Shown: one piece after another, positions 44,988 through 53,402 of the stretch | Position numbering within the stretch: the first letter of the stretch is position 1 | How the letters are laid out: each line of letters opens with the position of its first letter | Origin: Candidatus Electrothrix communis | GTDB taxonomy: Bacteria; Desulfobacterota; Desulfobulbia; Desulfobulbales; Desulfobulbaceae | DNA length: 64,000 nt | NCBI GenBank assembly: GCA_030644725.1 | Contig: CP130629.1 | Coordinates: 1,714,795 to 1,778,794, forward strand | Direction: 5' to 3' | The notes under the pieces: generated by a model | What the model was told of the DNA's origin: nothing | Database searches by the model: none | Seen by the model: the letters and a program-made list of their open reading frames with translations, nothing else | Made by a program: the position numbers and the translations under genes

Positions 44988-45113
44988 GGGTTGCGGGCAA
45001 GGCCCGCGTTGGAAGATGAAACAACGATACATCTTCTTGAAAATGTTATCATAGAAGATGCAAGCCTAGAGGTTCGTGATGCGGCGCTTAATGCTCTTGA
45101 ATGGATAAAGTAA
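44988..45113 (+). pseudogene. 3' end of the interrupted HEAT-repeat gene
   Basis: 42 codons in the HEAT frame: ALEDETTIHLLENVIIEDAS followed by LEVRDAALNALEWIK and stop. This is a perfect final HEAT unit that completes the repeat broken near 43315. It has no start codon of its own, so it is a relic. The two pieces together give about 284 residues. Confidence 0.8.
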
Positions 45114-45199
45114 CAGGCGGGCCGAGGGATCAAGGTTTTTCTTTCTTTTTTGAGCAGATCAAAAGGGTCACAAACTCGATTGATTTTTGTCGCCAGAAC

Positions 45200-45297
45200 G
45201 TAGGGTGAGCAACGAGCAATAAAGTAAAACAACGTTGGTAACGCGACAGCTTTTTCATCAGAACAGGGTTGGATGAACAAAATATTGCCCATCCTAC
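45200..45297. repeat. MITE/REP-like element of about 98 bp
   Basis: Begins with GTAGGGTGAGCAA and ends with TTGCCCATCCTAC, imperfect inverted repeats (11 of 13 match). The interior has no coding potential. The terminal GTAGG...CCTAC style links it to the other palindromes here. Confidence 0.6.
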
Positions 45298-45315
45298 CGG
45301 GCTATCGAGTTCAGG

Positions 45316-45624
45316 TTAATGAGCATGAAGAGGTTTAGCCACCAGACGAACACCAAGGGCGGCGCACACTCGGTTTATTGTGTCAAAACGAGGCTTAGCG
45401 TTCGGCCTGAGGGCCTTGTACAAGGCTTCTCTGGTAATGCCGGTTGCCTCCGCGATTTCGCTCATGCCGCGTGCCTTGGCGGCAATGCCCAGGGCATGGG
45501 CAAGCTCCGCACTGTCTCCGTCTTCAATCACCATGGTCACATAAGCGGCGATGTCTTCTTCGCTTTTCAGTTGCCGGGCCATATCAAATTCGGGCAGATC
45601 ATCAATGCGTGTTTTTTTGGTCAC
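45316..45624 (-). CDS. HigA-type antitoxin (addiction-module antidote, HTH)
   Basis: 102 residues. The central helix-turn-helix (MSEIAEATGITREALYKALR) is followed by FDTINRVCAALGVRLVA, the pattern of the DNA-binding antidote family paired with HigB/RelE-like killers. The start is GTG at 45624 with GGAGG eight bases upstream inside the toxin end, three bases after the toxin stop. It should neutralise the toxin and repress the pair at the palindrome at 45933-45950. Confidence 0.85.
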   Translation of the reverse strand: MTKKTRIDDLPEFDMARQLKSEEDIAAYVTMVIEDGDSAELAHALGIAAKARGMSEIAEATGITREALYKALRPNAKPRFDTINRVCAALGVRLVAKPLHAH

Positions 45625-45627
45625 GGT

Positions 45628-45924
45628 TCAATCCTCCAGCGTGGTTTCGCGTTGTTTGGCCTTGGCAATGTCGCTTTCCTGAGCCCTTTTGTTTCCGCCT
45701 CCAAGCATCAGAATCAAGGTGTCTCCGCGTTGAGTATAGTACATTCGCCATCCTGGGCCGAAGTGCTCCCTCATTTCAAATACACCGCCGCCGACCGATT
45801 TGACATCGCCGAGGTTTCCCCGTTGCGCTTTGTCGAGGCGACGACTTAGGCGGAGACGAGTCATGCGGTTTTTCAGACCGTCAAGCCAAGCGTCAAATTG
45901 CGGAAGCGTTTTAACTGTGAACAT
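45628..45924 (-). CDS. RelE/HigB-type toxin (addiction-module killer protein)
   Basis: 98 residues of the RelE/ParE fold: FDAWLDGLKNRMTRLRLSRR, GNLGDVKSVGGGVFEMREHF, GPGWRMYYTQRGDTLILML and a terminal KRAQESDIAKAK. The family cleaves mRNA at the ribosome. Toxin-first order with the HTH antidote downstream is usual for HigBA-like pairs. No good Shine-Dalgarno site precedes the ATG. Confidence 0.86.
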   Translation of the reverse strand: MFTVKTLPQFDAWLDGLKNRMTRLRLSRRLDKAQRGNLGDVKSVGGGVFEMREHFGPGWRMYYTQRGDTLILMLGGGNKRAQESDIAKAKQRETTLED

Positions 45925-45932
45925 GCTATCAG

Positions 45933-45950
45933 TGTAATCGTTCGATTACA
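45933..45950 (-). promoter_or_regulatory. Operator palindrome of the HigBA-type pair
   Basis: TGTAATCG-TT-CGATTACA is a perfect inverted repeat lying 9-26 bases upstream of the toxin start. Its position and symmetry suit a binding site for the HTH antitoxin dimer and thus autoregulation. Confidence 0.6.
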
Positions 45951-45979
45951 AGAAATCAAGTACAAAGACTAAGTATTGA

Positions 45980-46730
45980 ATAAAACAAGGGACAGACCAC
46001 GTTTTTCTTGTTTACCATTGTGACACAATGGTGTACAGTCAACTCATGCCAAGACGACCACGAATCATAGTTCCAGGAAACCCGCTCCACATCATCCAGC
46101 GCGGAAATAACCGACAAGCCTGTTTTTTTGCAGATGAAGACTACCTCTTTTATCTTGATTGGCTTGAAAAATATGCCAGAATTTCAAGGTGCTCTATCCA
46201 TGCCTTTGTCTTGATGAAAAATCATGTCCACCTGCTACTCACCCCGCAAAAAGCAGAGAGTGCTGGCAATTTGATGAAACGGCTCGGGCAACGATATGTA
46301 CAATATGTTAACCGGACGTACCAACGAAGTGGTACCCTTTGGGAGGGGAGATTTCGTTCCTGCATCATCCAACAGGAAACCTATCTTTTTACCTGTCAAA
46401 GATATATTGAAATGAATCCTGTCCGTGCCGGAAGAGTGCAAGACCCCGGTGAATACCGCTGGTCGAGTTTCGGCATAAACGCCCAAGGCGAACCATCGGG
46501 TTTGATCAAGCCTCATTCCCTGTATAAAACAGTCGCAGAAAGACAGCAGGCGTATAGAGAGCTATTTGAGCAGGAATTGGACCCAGTTGAAATCGATAAG
46601 ATACGAAAAGCCACCAATGGTAACTTTTCCCTTGGAGACGATCGATTTAATACTAAAATAAGTGAGCTGCTTGGGCGTCGGGTGTCCCCAGGCAAAGCGG
46701 GCCGACCAAAGAAAAGAGCTGATTGTGAAT
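45980..46730 (+). repeat. REP-associated transposase element, copy 1
   Basis: From ATAAAACAAGGGACAGACCA to GATTGTGAAT this stretch is nearly identical to 50034-50796, apart from a 12-nt indel near codon 170 and scattered substitutions. The 5' flank contains AAACAAG/CTTGTTT arms around GGGACAGACCACG, the likely hairpin end of the element. Identity stops at GTGAAT in both copies. Confidence 0.8.
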
Positions 46731-46768
46731 ATCCCCAATTCCCAGGTGACCAGTCCACCGGAGGATAA
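46028..46768 (+). CDS. REP-associated tyrosine transposase (Y1_Tnp, RAYT), copy 1
   Basis: A single-strand nuclease of the HUH class. The motif H-x-H is in MKNHVHLLLTP, the catalytic tyrosine is in FTCQRYIEMNPVRAG, and SGTLWEGRFRSCII is typical. 246 residues from 46028; ATG at 46046 (MPRRPRII) is an equally good start and closer to family usage. The last 12 residues (YPQFPGDQSTGG) lie outside the conserved copy, so the reading frame runs into flanking DNA and the tail is atypical. It probably processes REP-like hairpins such as those near 32958 and 42444. Confidence 0.85.
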   Translation: MVYSQLMPRRPRIIVPGNPLHIIQRGNNRQACFFADEDYLFYLDWLEKYARISRCSIHAFVLMKNHVHLLLTPQKAESAGNLMKRLGQRYVQYVNRTYQRSGTLWEGRFRSCIIQQETYLFTCQRYIEMNPVRAGRVQDPGEYRWSSFGINAQGEPSGLIKPHSLYKTVAERQQAYRELFEQELDPVEIDKIRKATNGNFSLGDDRFNTKISELLGRRVSPGKAGRPKKRADCEYPQFPGDQSTGG

Positions 46769-46818
46769 TCACTGACAGGCCTTGCGCTGCAAGCAAGACC
46801 TGCCGGGGAATGAGTGAA

Positions 46819-49800
46819 TTACTTCAGCAAAAGCAAAAAGATAGCAGGCAAAAACCCTGTAGAGTTGGAGGATGCGCCGGATGACAGGGAAAAGGTGCCA
46901 TAACTTGTCAGCCCGCTTCCGGTTGCCCATATTGCTTCATTACTGCCCCCATGTGCAGAGGTTGCCTGTGCTGCCCATGAGCCTCCAGTCTGTAAATATA
47001 CATCAGGAGTCGTGTTACTGTTGCTTTCGGCAGAACGATAGTAAAACTTGACATCAGCAGCTTGGCTGCTGGCTGGTGTCACTGTATAGCATCGCTTGAC
47101 ACCGGCGGCTGGGACACCTGAACCTGAGCAGGTCTGGTTTCCTTTAATTTCAACGGTTGTCTCGCCCATGCTGCCGCTGCTCGGCGTGATTTCAAGGCCG
47201 TAATAGTTATCGCTTGTACCGGCAGCGTTTTTAATCCAGCCGAAAACAGTAGTTGCGCTGTTTGTTGCTGTCTTTGTCTGCTTTATAGCACCGTTATTTA
47301 TCACCGTGCCTTCCACTGTGATAGAATTTGTTAAGAAATCAATTGTTCCGCCATTATCTGTTTGCAGGTTGTTATCCACCCTGACATCACCGCCAAACGT
47401 CGTTGTTCCTGACGACACGAGCAGGTTGTAGAAGGAAATGCTTCCAACGCCGGTTAAAGAGATATCATCGAATGATGTGTAATCATCACCGCTTTGCTGG
47501 GCACGGAAACCTATGTAATAGGTCCCGCTTGTTGCAACGGTTATATTGCTGATGGTACGAGTTTCATACGTGGTCGATGTCTCGGTCGATTCGTTGCTGA
47601 GAATGGTTGTCATGGCCGTTGAACTCTGCGCATTTCCTAAATGTACAGAAACAGTTTGCGGGCTTAATGATGCATCGCCATCGGAGAAGTTCTGCCTGAT
47701 AGCCACATCGTATTGCAATTGATAAATAACGCCCTTTTGCAAATTCAGTGCGGGTGTGTACAAATAGCCGTCTGTTTGATTGCGCCAACGGTTTGCCGCC
47801 CCGTCACCATCAACGATTAAATCCCCCTGATAATAGCTCCCGTCGCTATTTGCCCAACCACTGGGCTTTCCGGTGGTACAACAGCTTGTGCTGTAACTGC
47901 TGAAATCTTCATTCAACAGTGAAACGTTTGTGACCTTGCTCACCGTTTGATTACTGCCGTCAAAGACCACTGTGGATGTCCCGGAACTGGTAAAACCGGT
48001 CGCGTCATCTTCTGTCCAGTTGCCCGCAAGGTGTATTGCATATGAGCTGGCATCAAAGCTCGCTCCTGCTTGTATATGCAGATTCCCATCAATATCCAAA
48101 TTCCCTTCTAAGGTCACAACGCTGGTATCTGCACCGGTGCCGATCTGTACATTTTGAAATGCAGACGAAGAGGTGACTGTTACGCCGATGGGGCCAGCAA
48201 AGACAACTGTACCGCCTGTGGCGTTAAATCCGCCGTTATCTTCCCAACTCCACCCTACAATTAATGTACCCGTTGTCATATTCAGGGATGCTCCATCTGC
48301 AATAGTCAGTTCGCGGGCAGACGCTGTTCCAGAAATGGTGGGGTAATTTGTCAGCCCTGCTGGAATATAAACGTTATCATAGGAACGGGGTACCCGACTA
48401 ACCGGTTCTGTATCACCGGGGGCACCTTGGTTAAAGCTCCAGTTGCCGGCTGTTGCCCAGTTTGTGTCAACAGTGCCGGCCCAGGTCACTCGGCTGTCAC
48501 GAAATCGGGAGGTGATCAGGGCTTTTGTATTGAAGTTTGTGGTATTGTCGGCATCACATTCTATCCCCGGACTTGCATCGCCTACAGCGCATGCTGAACT
48601 TGTGCCGGAAGGAACGCCAGTTGCGCCTCCATTATAACCGACTGCTGGGTTGGAGAAGTTCGGGATGGTTGGGCATGAAATACCAAGGGCTGTACAACGG
48701 TTGCTGTAGGACATAATCGTGCGGAAATTATTAATTGTGTCAACATAGCCATGAGCGATACTCGCTGGTGTTGTTCCACTATCCATGTACCAGTCATGGC
48801 GACTTCCCATGGTATGACCCAATTCGTGAGCAAAAACGGATTGCCCGAACGAACATGCCGTCATGGCTGCAAACGCGTAGATGTTCCAGCCAACATCATT
48901 ATTTAATGTTTGCTGTCCAGCACGACCATTACAAGTACTGTCATATGGAGTGAAAAACATTACGAGGTCGGCATGATATTCGTCGCGCTTGTCATGGAGC
49001 CCGGCAATCGTGCCGCTTCTGGCGGCATCTAAATCTGCTACTAATGATGTACTGTCCGTATCTGTATAATTATATCCGTCAACACTGCCCGCCAACCAGA
49101 CTCGCTGACTGATATTGCTGTTTTCGTAGGATTGGTTAGTATAGGCAATGAACAATTCGGCATAACTCTGCGCATCGACAGCGGCCACGGAACCGCCTGA
49201 GGCATCCTGATCATAGGCGACATACACGTCAATTATTGAGCCGTCGTCATTCGATATTTCAACTGCACTTGCCTCGACATCGTTCATGAGCAGATAGGGT
49301 ACGGAGCCGGGTGTTACACTGTCAGGGATAATAAAGTCGTCCTCTCCTGCGAGAAGTGCATTCGCCTTGATCTGTTCAATAGTATGCGTTCCTTCAGCGT
49401 TCGGTCGTATTGAAAAACTGCCGACATTCGGTACTTCAACGAGGCCGTAAACACTGCTGTTACGAATAATAAAAATAGCCAGACTTGCCGATTGACCTTC
49501 TATCTTGCCAATCCAAGTGAGACTCCCTGAGTCGTTCTTGTAGTTCTTTTTATGTTTTGCTTGAACGATAAGGTCATCAAACAGGTTTAACTGAATATAA
49601 GGAGAAGACGCTGTTCTTGCGGGTTGGGCTTGCTTGCTCTGCGAGACAAATTGCTGTTGCCCACCAAGTTGCGTAATATCAATCTGAACAGCACGACTGC
49701 GGGCTACAGTATCCGTATCATCACGGTAGGCATAGTCGCGAGAATCAACTTCGGTAAATAAGCTGTTCTGTTTATTAGGTGAAGTTGCAGTCTGTGCATT

Positions 49801-49941
49801 TACTGCGAAAAACAATGTGAGTAGTGTACAGGCTGCGAGGAATACCCAACAATGTAGCAGGAACAGGTGTGGATCATGTTTTACACCTGTTGTGCTGAGA
49901 TCAGCACGGTTTTGCATTGATACCGATATCTTCTTTTTCAT
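46819..49941 (-). CDS. Secreted reprolysin-like (M12B) metalloprotease
   Basis: A 1040-residue exported protein; GGAGGAG precedes the ATG at 49941. A membrane-type signal near residues 25-50 (LLHCWVFLAACTLLTLFF) is followed by a propeptide-like region and the catalytic domain with the zinc motif AHELGHTMGSRHDW (HExxHxxGxxHD). Long beta-rich repeats rich in Thr, Ser and Gly follow, with a carbohydrate-binding-like segment (LNEDFSSYSTSCCTTGKPSG). The end is hydrophobic (FLPAIFLLLLK), perhaps a surface-anchor tail. The gene is flanked on both sides by RAYT copies in the same relative orientation. Confidence 0.85.
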   Translation of the reverse strand: MKKKISVSMQNRADLSTTGVKHDPHLFLLHCWVFLAACTLLTLFFAVNAQTATSPNKQNSLFTEVDSRDYAYRDDTDTVARSRAVQIDITQLGGQQQFVSQSKQAQPARTASSPYIQLNLFDDLIVQAKHKKNYKNDSGSLTWIGKIEGQSASLAIFIIRNSSVYGLVEVPNVGSFSIRPNAEGTHTIEQIKANALLAGEDDFIIPDSVTPGSVPYLLMNDVEASAVEISNDDGSIIDVYVAYDQDASGGSVAAVDAQSYAELFIAYTNQSYENSNISQRVWLAGSVDGYNYTDTDSTSLVADLDAARSGTIAGLHDKRDEYHADLVMFFTPYDSTCNGRAGQQTLNNDVGWNIYAFAAMTACSFGQSVFAHELGHTMGSRHDWYMDSGTTPASIAHGYVDTINNFRTIMSYSNRCTALGISCPTIPNFSNPAVGYNGGATGVPSGTSSACAVGDASPGIECDADNTTNFNTKALITSRFRDSRVTWAGTVDTNWATAGNWSFNQGAPGDTEPVSRVPRSYDNVYIPAGLTNYPTISGTASARELTIADGASLNMTTGTLIVGWSWEDNGGFNATGGTVVFAGPIGVTVTSSSAFQNVQIGTGADTSVVTLEGNLDIDGNLHIQAGASFDASSYAIHLAGNWTEDDATGFTSSGTSTVVFDGSNQTVSKVTNVSLLNEDFSSYSTSCCTTGKPSGWANSDGSYYQGDLIVDGDGAANRWRNQTDGYLYTPALNLQKGVIYQLQYDVAIRQNFSDGDASLSPQTVSVHLGNAQSSTAMTTILSNESTETSTTYETRTISNITVATSGTYYIGFRAQQSGDDYTSFDDISLTGVGSISFYNLLVSSGTTTFGGDVRVDNNLQTDNGGTIDFLTNSITVEGTVINNGAIKQTKTATNSATTVFGWIKNAAGTSDNYYGLEITPSSGSMGETTVEIKGNQTCSGSGVPAAGVKRCYTVTPASSQAADVKFYYRSAESNSNTTPDVYLQTGGSWAAQATSAHGGSNEAIWATGSGLTSYGTFSLSSGASSNSTGFLPAIFLLLLK

Positions 49942-50033
49942 AGACTCCTCCGTTGAGTTCCGTCCTGATGCAGGACATTAAAAAGAATAAAAGCTCCTCC
50001 TCGGGCAACAACCTGGAACAATCATAAAACAAG

Positions 50034-50796
50034 ATAAAACAAGGGACAGACCACGTTTTTCTTGTTTACCATTATGACACAATGGTGTACAGTCAACTCA
50101 TGCTAAGACGACCACGAATCATAGTTCCAGGAACCCCGCTCCACATCATCCAGCGCGGAAATAACCGACAAGCCTGTTTCTTTGCAGATGAAGACTACCT
50201 CTTTTATCTTGATTGGCTTGAAAAATATGCCAGAATTTCAAGGTGCTCTGTTCATGCCTTTGTCTTGATGAAAAATCATGTCCACCTGCTACTCACCCCG
50301 CAGAAAGCAGAGAGTGCTGGCAAATTGATGAAACGGCTCGGGCAGCGATATGTACAGTATGTTAACCGGACGTACCAACGAAGCGGCACCCTTTGGGAGG
50401 GAAGGTTTCGTTCCTGCATCATCCAACAGGAAACCTATCTTTTTACCTGTCAAAGATATATTGAAATGAATCCTGTCCGTGCCGAAAGAGTCCAAGACCC
50501 CGGTGAATATCGCTGGTCGAGTTTCGGCATAAACGCCCAAGGCGAACCATCGGATTTGATCAAGCCTCATTCCCTGTATAAAAAGTCAGGGAGAACGGTC
50601 GCAGAAAGACAGCTGGCGTATAGAGAGTTATTCCAGCAGGAACTGGACCCAGTTGAAATCGATAAGATACGAAAAGCCACCAATGGTAATTTTTCCCTTG
50701 GAGACGATCGATTTAATACTGAAACAAGTGAGCTACTTGGGCGTAGGGTGTCCCCAGGCAAAGCGGGCCGACCAAAGAAAAGAGCTGATTGTGAAT
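50034..50796 (+). repeat. REP-associated transposase element, copy 2
   Basis: Near-identical to 45980-46730, 4.05 kb away in direct orientation. It contains 12 extra nt (AAGTCAGGGAGA region). The left end also shows a tandem ATAAAACAAG/ATAAAACAAG. Direct repeats of this size could recombine and delete the intervening protease gene. Confidence 0.8.
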
Positions 50797-50798
50797 GA
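50082..50798 (+). CDS. REP-associated tyrosine transposase (Y1_Tnp, RAYT), copy 2
   Basis: 238 residues, nearly the same protein as copy 1 with NHVHLLL, the tyrosine in CQRYIEMNP and WEGRFRS. It differs by a four-residue insertion (SLYKKSGRTVAERQ) and by ending at DCE with a TGA formed at the edge of the conserved block. Since the end of identity falls at the stop, this copy is the better guide to the natural C-terminus. The ATG at 50100 (MLRRPRII) is an alternative start. Confidence 0.85.
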   Translation: MVYSQLMLRRPRIIVPGTPLHIIQRGNNRQACFFADEDYLFYLDWLEKYARISRCSVHAFVLMKNHVHLLLTPQKAESAGKLMKRLGQRYVQYVNRTYQRSGTLWEGRFRSCIIQQETYLFTCQRYIEMNPVRAERVQDPGEYRWSSFGINAQGEPSDLIKPHSLYKKSGRTVAERQLAYRELFQQELDPVEIDKIRKATNGNFSLGDDRFNTETSELLGRRVSPGKAGRPKKRADCE

Positions 50799-50841
50799 AT
50801 CGTGCCCCCTACTCCTTCATCAAACACGCTCAATATCAAAA

Positions 50842-51108
50842 CTACAACGTAAAAATCAACTCGCTCGTCTCCTTAACCATAGTGTAAAAATCACATTCAC
50901 GGCACTCGTGTAATCCTCCAGCAAAACAGCCGTAGGTACCGTCCACCCCATTATATCGCGACGCCACAACCCAACAACAACGCCCGCCATTCTTCCCCCC
51001 ATGAATACCATCTGCTCGTTCATCAATTGCAGCAGGACATGCTCCGTACGGGGTAACATTCCTTCCTCCAGATTCTCTACCGCATTTCTTAAACTCCCAG
51101 CAGTTCAT
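50842..51108 (-). CDS. Two-CW domain protein
   Basis: 88 residues from the ATG at 51108 (GGAGAG seven bases upstream; an ATG 15 nt earlier is possible). Cysteines and tryptophans are ordered NCWEFKKCGRE, CPAA, GGRCCWVVA, YGCFAG, ECRECDFY, an eight-cysteine pattern. It resembles the partial protein at 1-150, with which it shares the ADGIH and GGRCCWV blocks. I infer a small metal- or redox-binding protein; no partner gene is evident between the RAYT and hox genes. Confidence 0.78.
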   Translation of the reverse strand: MNCWEFKKCGRESGGRNVTPYGACPAAIDERADGIHGGKNGGRCCWVVASRYNGVDGTYGCFAGGLHECRECDFYTMVKETSELIFTL

Positions 51109-51575
51109 TTTTTCTCTCTCCATAGTACCTGTGTTTAAAAATGAATGTTTACAAGGTGTAACATAAGCAGACGTTCAAATATCCACATAAAATCAATTTT
51201 GATGGTTTCGCAAGAAGTCCATTTTTTAAAAATTCACCTCGCCCCCCCCCTGAATCGCCGTTAACGACTTGCCATTTTTTGATTTTTACGAGATCCTTAA
51301 TTTTAAGGATATGAAATTTCATACCGTTTTTACAGCAAAAAGTTCATCGACAGAAAATAAAAAACGATTTCCAACCTCTAGCCCGACGAGCCGGGACAAC
51401 AAAACATGAAAATTGCCAGCGACACGGGAGAGTCACCAACCACTTTCATATAAACAAAAGATACAATAATATTGGGCACAGTGTTTCACACATCGTACCA
51501 TTTTTTTTTGCAAAAAAGAAAAATTTTGGGGTACTATATCATAGCTTTTCACGCCATTCCTCAACAGGAGAACCT
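51109..51575. other. 467-bp leader region upstream of the hox operon
   Basis: No gene is seen. It contains a C9 run (51242-51250), a pair of adjacent palindromes (next entry), and A/T-rich sequence up to the hoxF ribosome site AGGAG. It should hold the hox promoter; no sigma54-type GG-N10-GC site was recognised. Confidence 0.5.
51293..51323 (+). promoter_or_regulatory. Adjacent palindromes upstream of hoxF
   Basis: ATCCTTAA-TT-TTAAGGAT (51293-51310) abuts the perfect 14-bp palindrome TATGAAATTTCATA (51310-51323). Two dimer-sized sites side by side 250 bp before hoxF suggest operator sites for redox, oxygen or hydrogen control. No known regulator consensus is matched with confidence. Confidence 0.4.
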
Positions 51576-53402
51576 ATGCCCGACCATATTGCCGCTATTG
51601 GTGCCATTGCCGCAAAATATGATAATGACCCGACCCGACTGCTCGATATGCTGCTTGCCGTACAGGAACAGGATCGCTATATCAGCGACAGCGTTGCCCG
51701 CCAACTTGCCCAGGTGCTGGACCTGTCATGGGGGGATATCCAACAGACCGTCTCTTTTTATCATCTCCTTTCGCAGAAACCTCGTGGGAAATACACGGTC
51801 TACCTCAACAACGGACCAGTATCCATCATGCAAGGCTTTGATGAGGTCGCTGCCGCCTTTGCCGAAGCAGCAGGATGCTCCTTCGGCTCGGTGACAGCAG
51901 ATGGTCGTATCGGCCTCTTTACGACAGCGGATATGGGCATGGGAGACCAGGAGGTTGCGGCCCTGATCAATAATGTCGTCTTTACCAACCTCACGCCTGA
52001 AAAGGCCAGGATCTTGGTCGAGGCCATGCAGAAGGACATGCCTGTCCAAGATATCCAGGATATGATCACAGAAGGATACGGTGACGGCAACAACAGTCTC
52101 CCGTCAATCCACTCTATGGTCTGCAATAATCTCAAAAAACCCGGTCCAGTCTGTTTTGGTCCGCATCAGGCCGGGGCCGCTCTGCGAAAATGCGTAAGCC
52201 AAGCCCCAGAGGACATTCTAGCCGAGGTCAAGGCCTCCAAGCTGCGGGGACGCGGCGGTGCAGGTTTTCCCACCGGGATGAAATGGGAACTCTGTGCCAA
52301 AGCCCAAGGGCCTGACCGCTGTGTGGTGGCCAATGCCGATGAAGGCGAACCAGGCACCTTTAAGGATCGGGTGCTGCTCACAGAACGGGCCCAGCTCCTC
52401 TTTGAAGGCATGGCGGTCTGCGCCTACGCGATCAAGGCAACAACAGGGACCCTCTATCTGCGCGGAGAATATGCCTACCTCAAGGCCTATCTGGAACAGG
52501 TGCTGGAGCAGATGCGTTCGGACAACCTACTGGGCAAAGATATTGCAGGCAAGCCGGGATTTGATTTCGACATCCGGGTGCAGCTGGGTGCTGGCTCCTA
52601 TGTCTGCGGCGAGGAATCAGCCCTGCTGGAGTCAGCTGAGGGAAGGCGGGGCGAACCAAGGAACCGTCCTCCGTTTCCGGCCCAAAAGGGCTATTTGGGT
52701 ATGCCCACGATGATTGATAATGTGGAGAGCCTGATCTCTGCGGCCCAAATCATAGACAAGGGATCTGTCTGGTTCAGTAGCATGGGCACTGAAGAGTCCA
52801 CAGGCACCAAGGTACTGTCCATCTCCGGTGATTGCGACCGACCCGGCATCTACGAGGTCGAGTTCGGCATCACTATAGGTGAGCTGCTGGATATGGCAGG
52901 AGCCAGAAACCCGCAGGCAGTCCAGGTAGGAGGACCTTCGGGCCGCTGTCTTCCTGCCGTTGCCCAAGATACTCCTATCTGCTTTGAGGGCTGCCCCTCT
53001 GCCGGAGCTTTCCTGATCATCGGGACTGAGCGTGACCTGCTGGAGATCATTGATAATTTCATGGCTTTTTTTACTGAAGAATCCTGCGGCTCCTGTGTCC
53101 CGTGCCGGACAGGGACCTGGATGCTGCGCAATACCCTCAGACGTATCATGCACGGCCAAGGGACTCAGGAGGATTTGACCTCCATGCGCCAACTGAGCGC
53201 TGTTATGCAAAAAACCACCAAATGCGGGCTGGGCCATACAGCACCCAACCCCATTTTGAATACTCTGGATGATTTCCCCCATCTTTATGATGCGCTGATC
53301 CCGAAACAGACCGATATCCGATCCTTTGACCTGGAGGCCGCTGTCCAAGATTCCAACCTCGCTGTGGGTAGAACATCTGTTACCAAGGAGGAGCAGGTAT
53401 GA
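51576..53402 (+). CDS. hoxF: NAD-reducing hydrogenase diaphorase subunit HoxF
   Basis: Carries FMN and the NAD(H) site. The 608 residues include an N-terminal NuoE-like domain (about 1-150) and a NuoF-like domain. In the latter FMN binding is GRGGAGFPTGMKW, NADH binding GAGSYVCGEESALLESAEG, and the [4Fe-4S] motif ESCGSCVPCRTGTWML with a distant TKCGLGH. The four NuoE [2Fe-2S] cysteines are absent (one lone Cys near residue 107), so this domain should have no cluster. AGGAG precedes the ATG. The operon order hoxF-U-Y-H-W is that of soluble NAD-coupled hydrogenases. Confidence 0.94.
   Translation: MPDHIAAIGAIAAKYDNDPTRLLDMLLAVQEQDRYISDSVARQLAQVLDLSWGDIQQTVSFYHLLSQKPRGKYTVYLNNGPVSIMQGFDEVAAAFAEAAGCSFGSVTADGRIGLFTTADMGMGDQEVAALINNVVFTNLTPEKARILVEAMQKDMPVQDIQDMITEGYGDGNNSLPSIHSMVCNNLKKPGPVCFGPHQAGAALRKCVSQAPEDILAEVKASKLRGRGGAGFPTGMKWELCAKAQGPDRCVVANADEGEPGTFKDRVLLTERAQLLFEGMAVCAYAIKATTGTLYLRGEYAYLKAYLEQVLEQMRSDNLLGKDIAGKPGFDFDIRVQLGAGSYVCGEESALLESAEGRRGEPRNRPPFPAQKGYLGMPTMIDNVESLISAAQIIDKGSVWFSSMGTEESTGTKVLSISGDCDRPGIYEVEFGITIGELLDMAGARNPQAVQVGGPSGRCLPAVAQDTPICFEGCPSAGAFLIIGTERDLLEIIDNFMAFFTEESCGSCVPCRTGTWMLRNTLRRIMHGQGTQEDLTSMRQLSAVMQKTTKCGLGHTAPNPILNTLDDFPHLYDALIPKQTDIRSFDLEAAVQDSNLAVGRTSVTKEEQV

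Noticed and set aside
52632-53348. 238-codon minus-strand frame opposite hoxF
   Set aside because: hoxF is certain; the antisense frame has no family resemblance.
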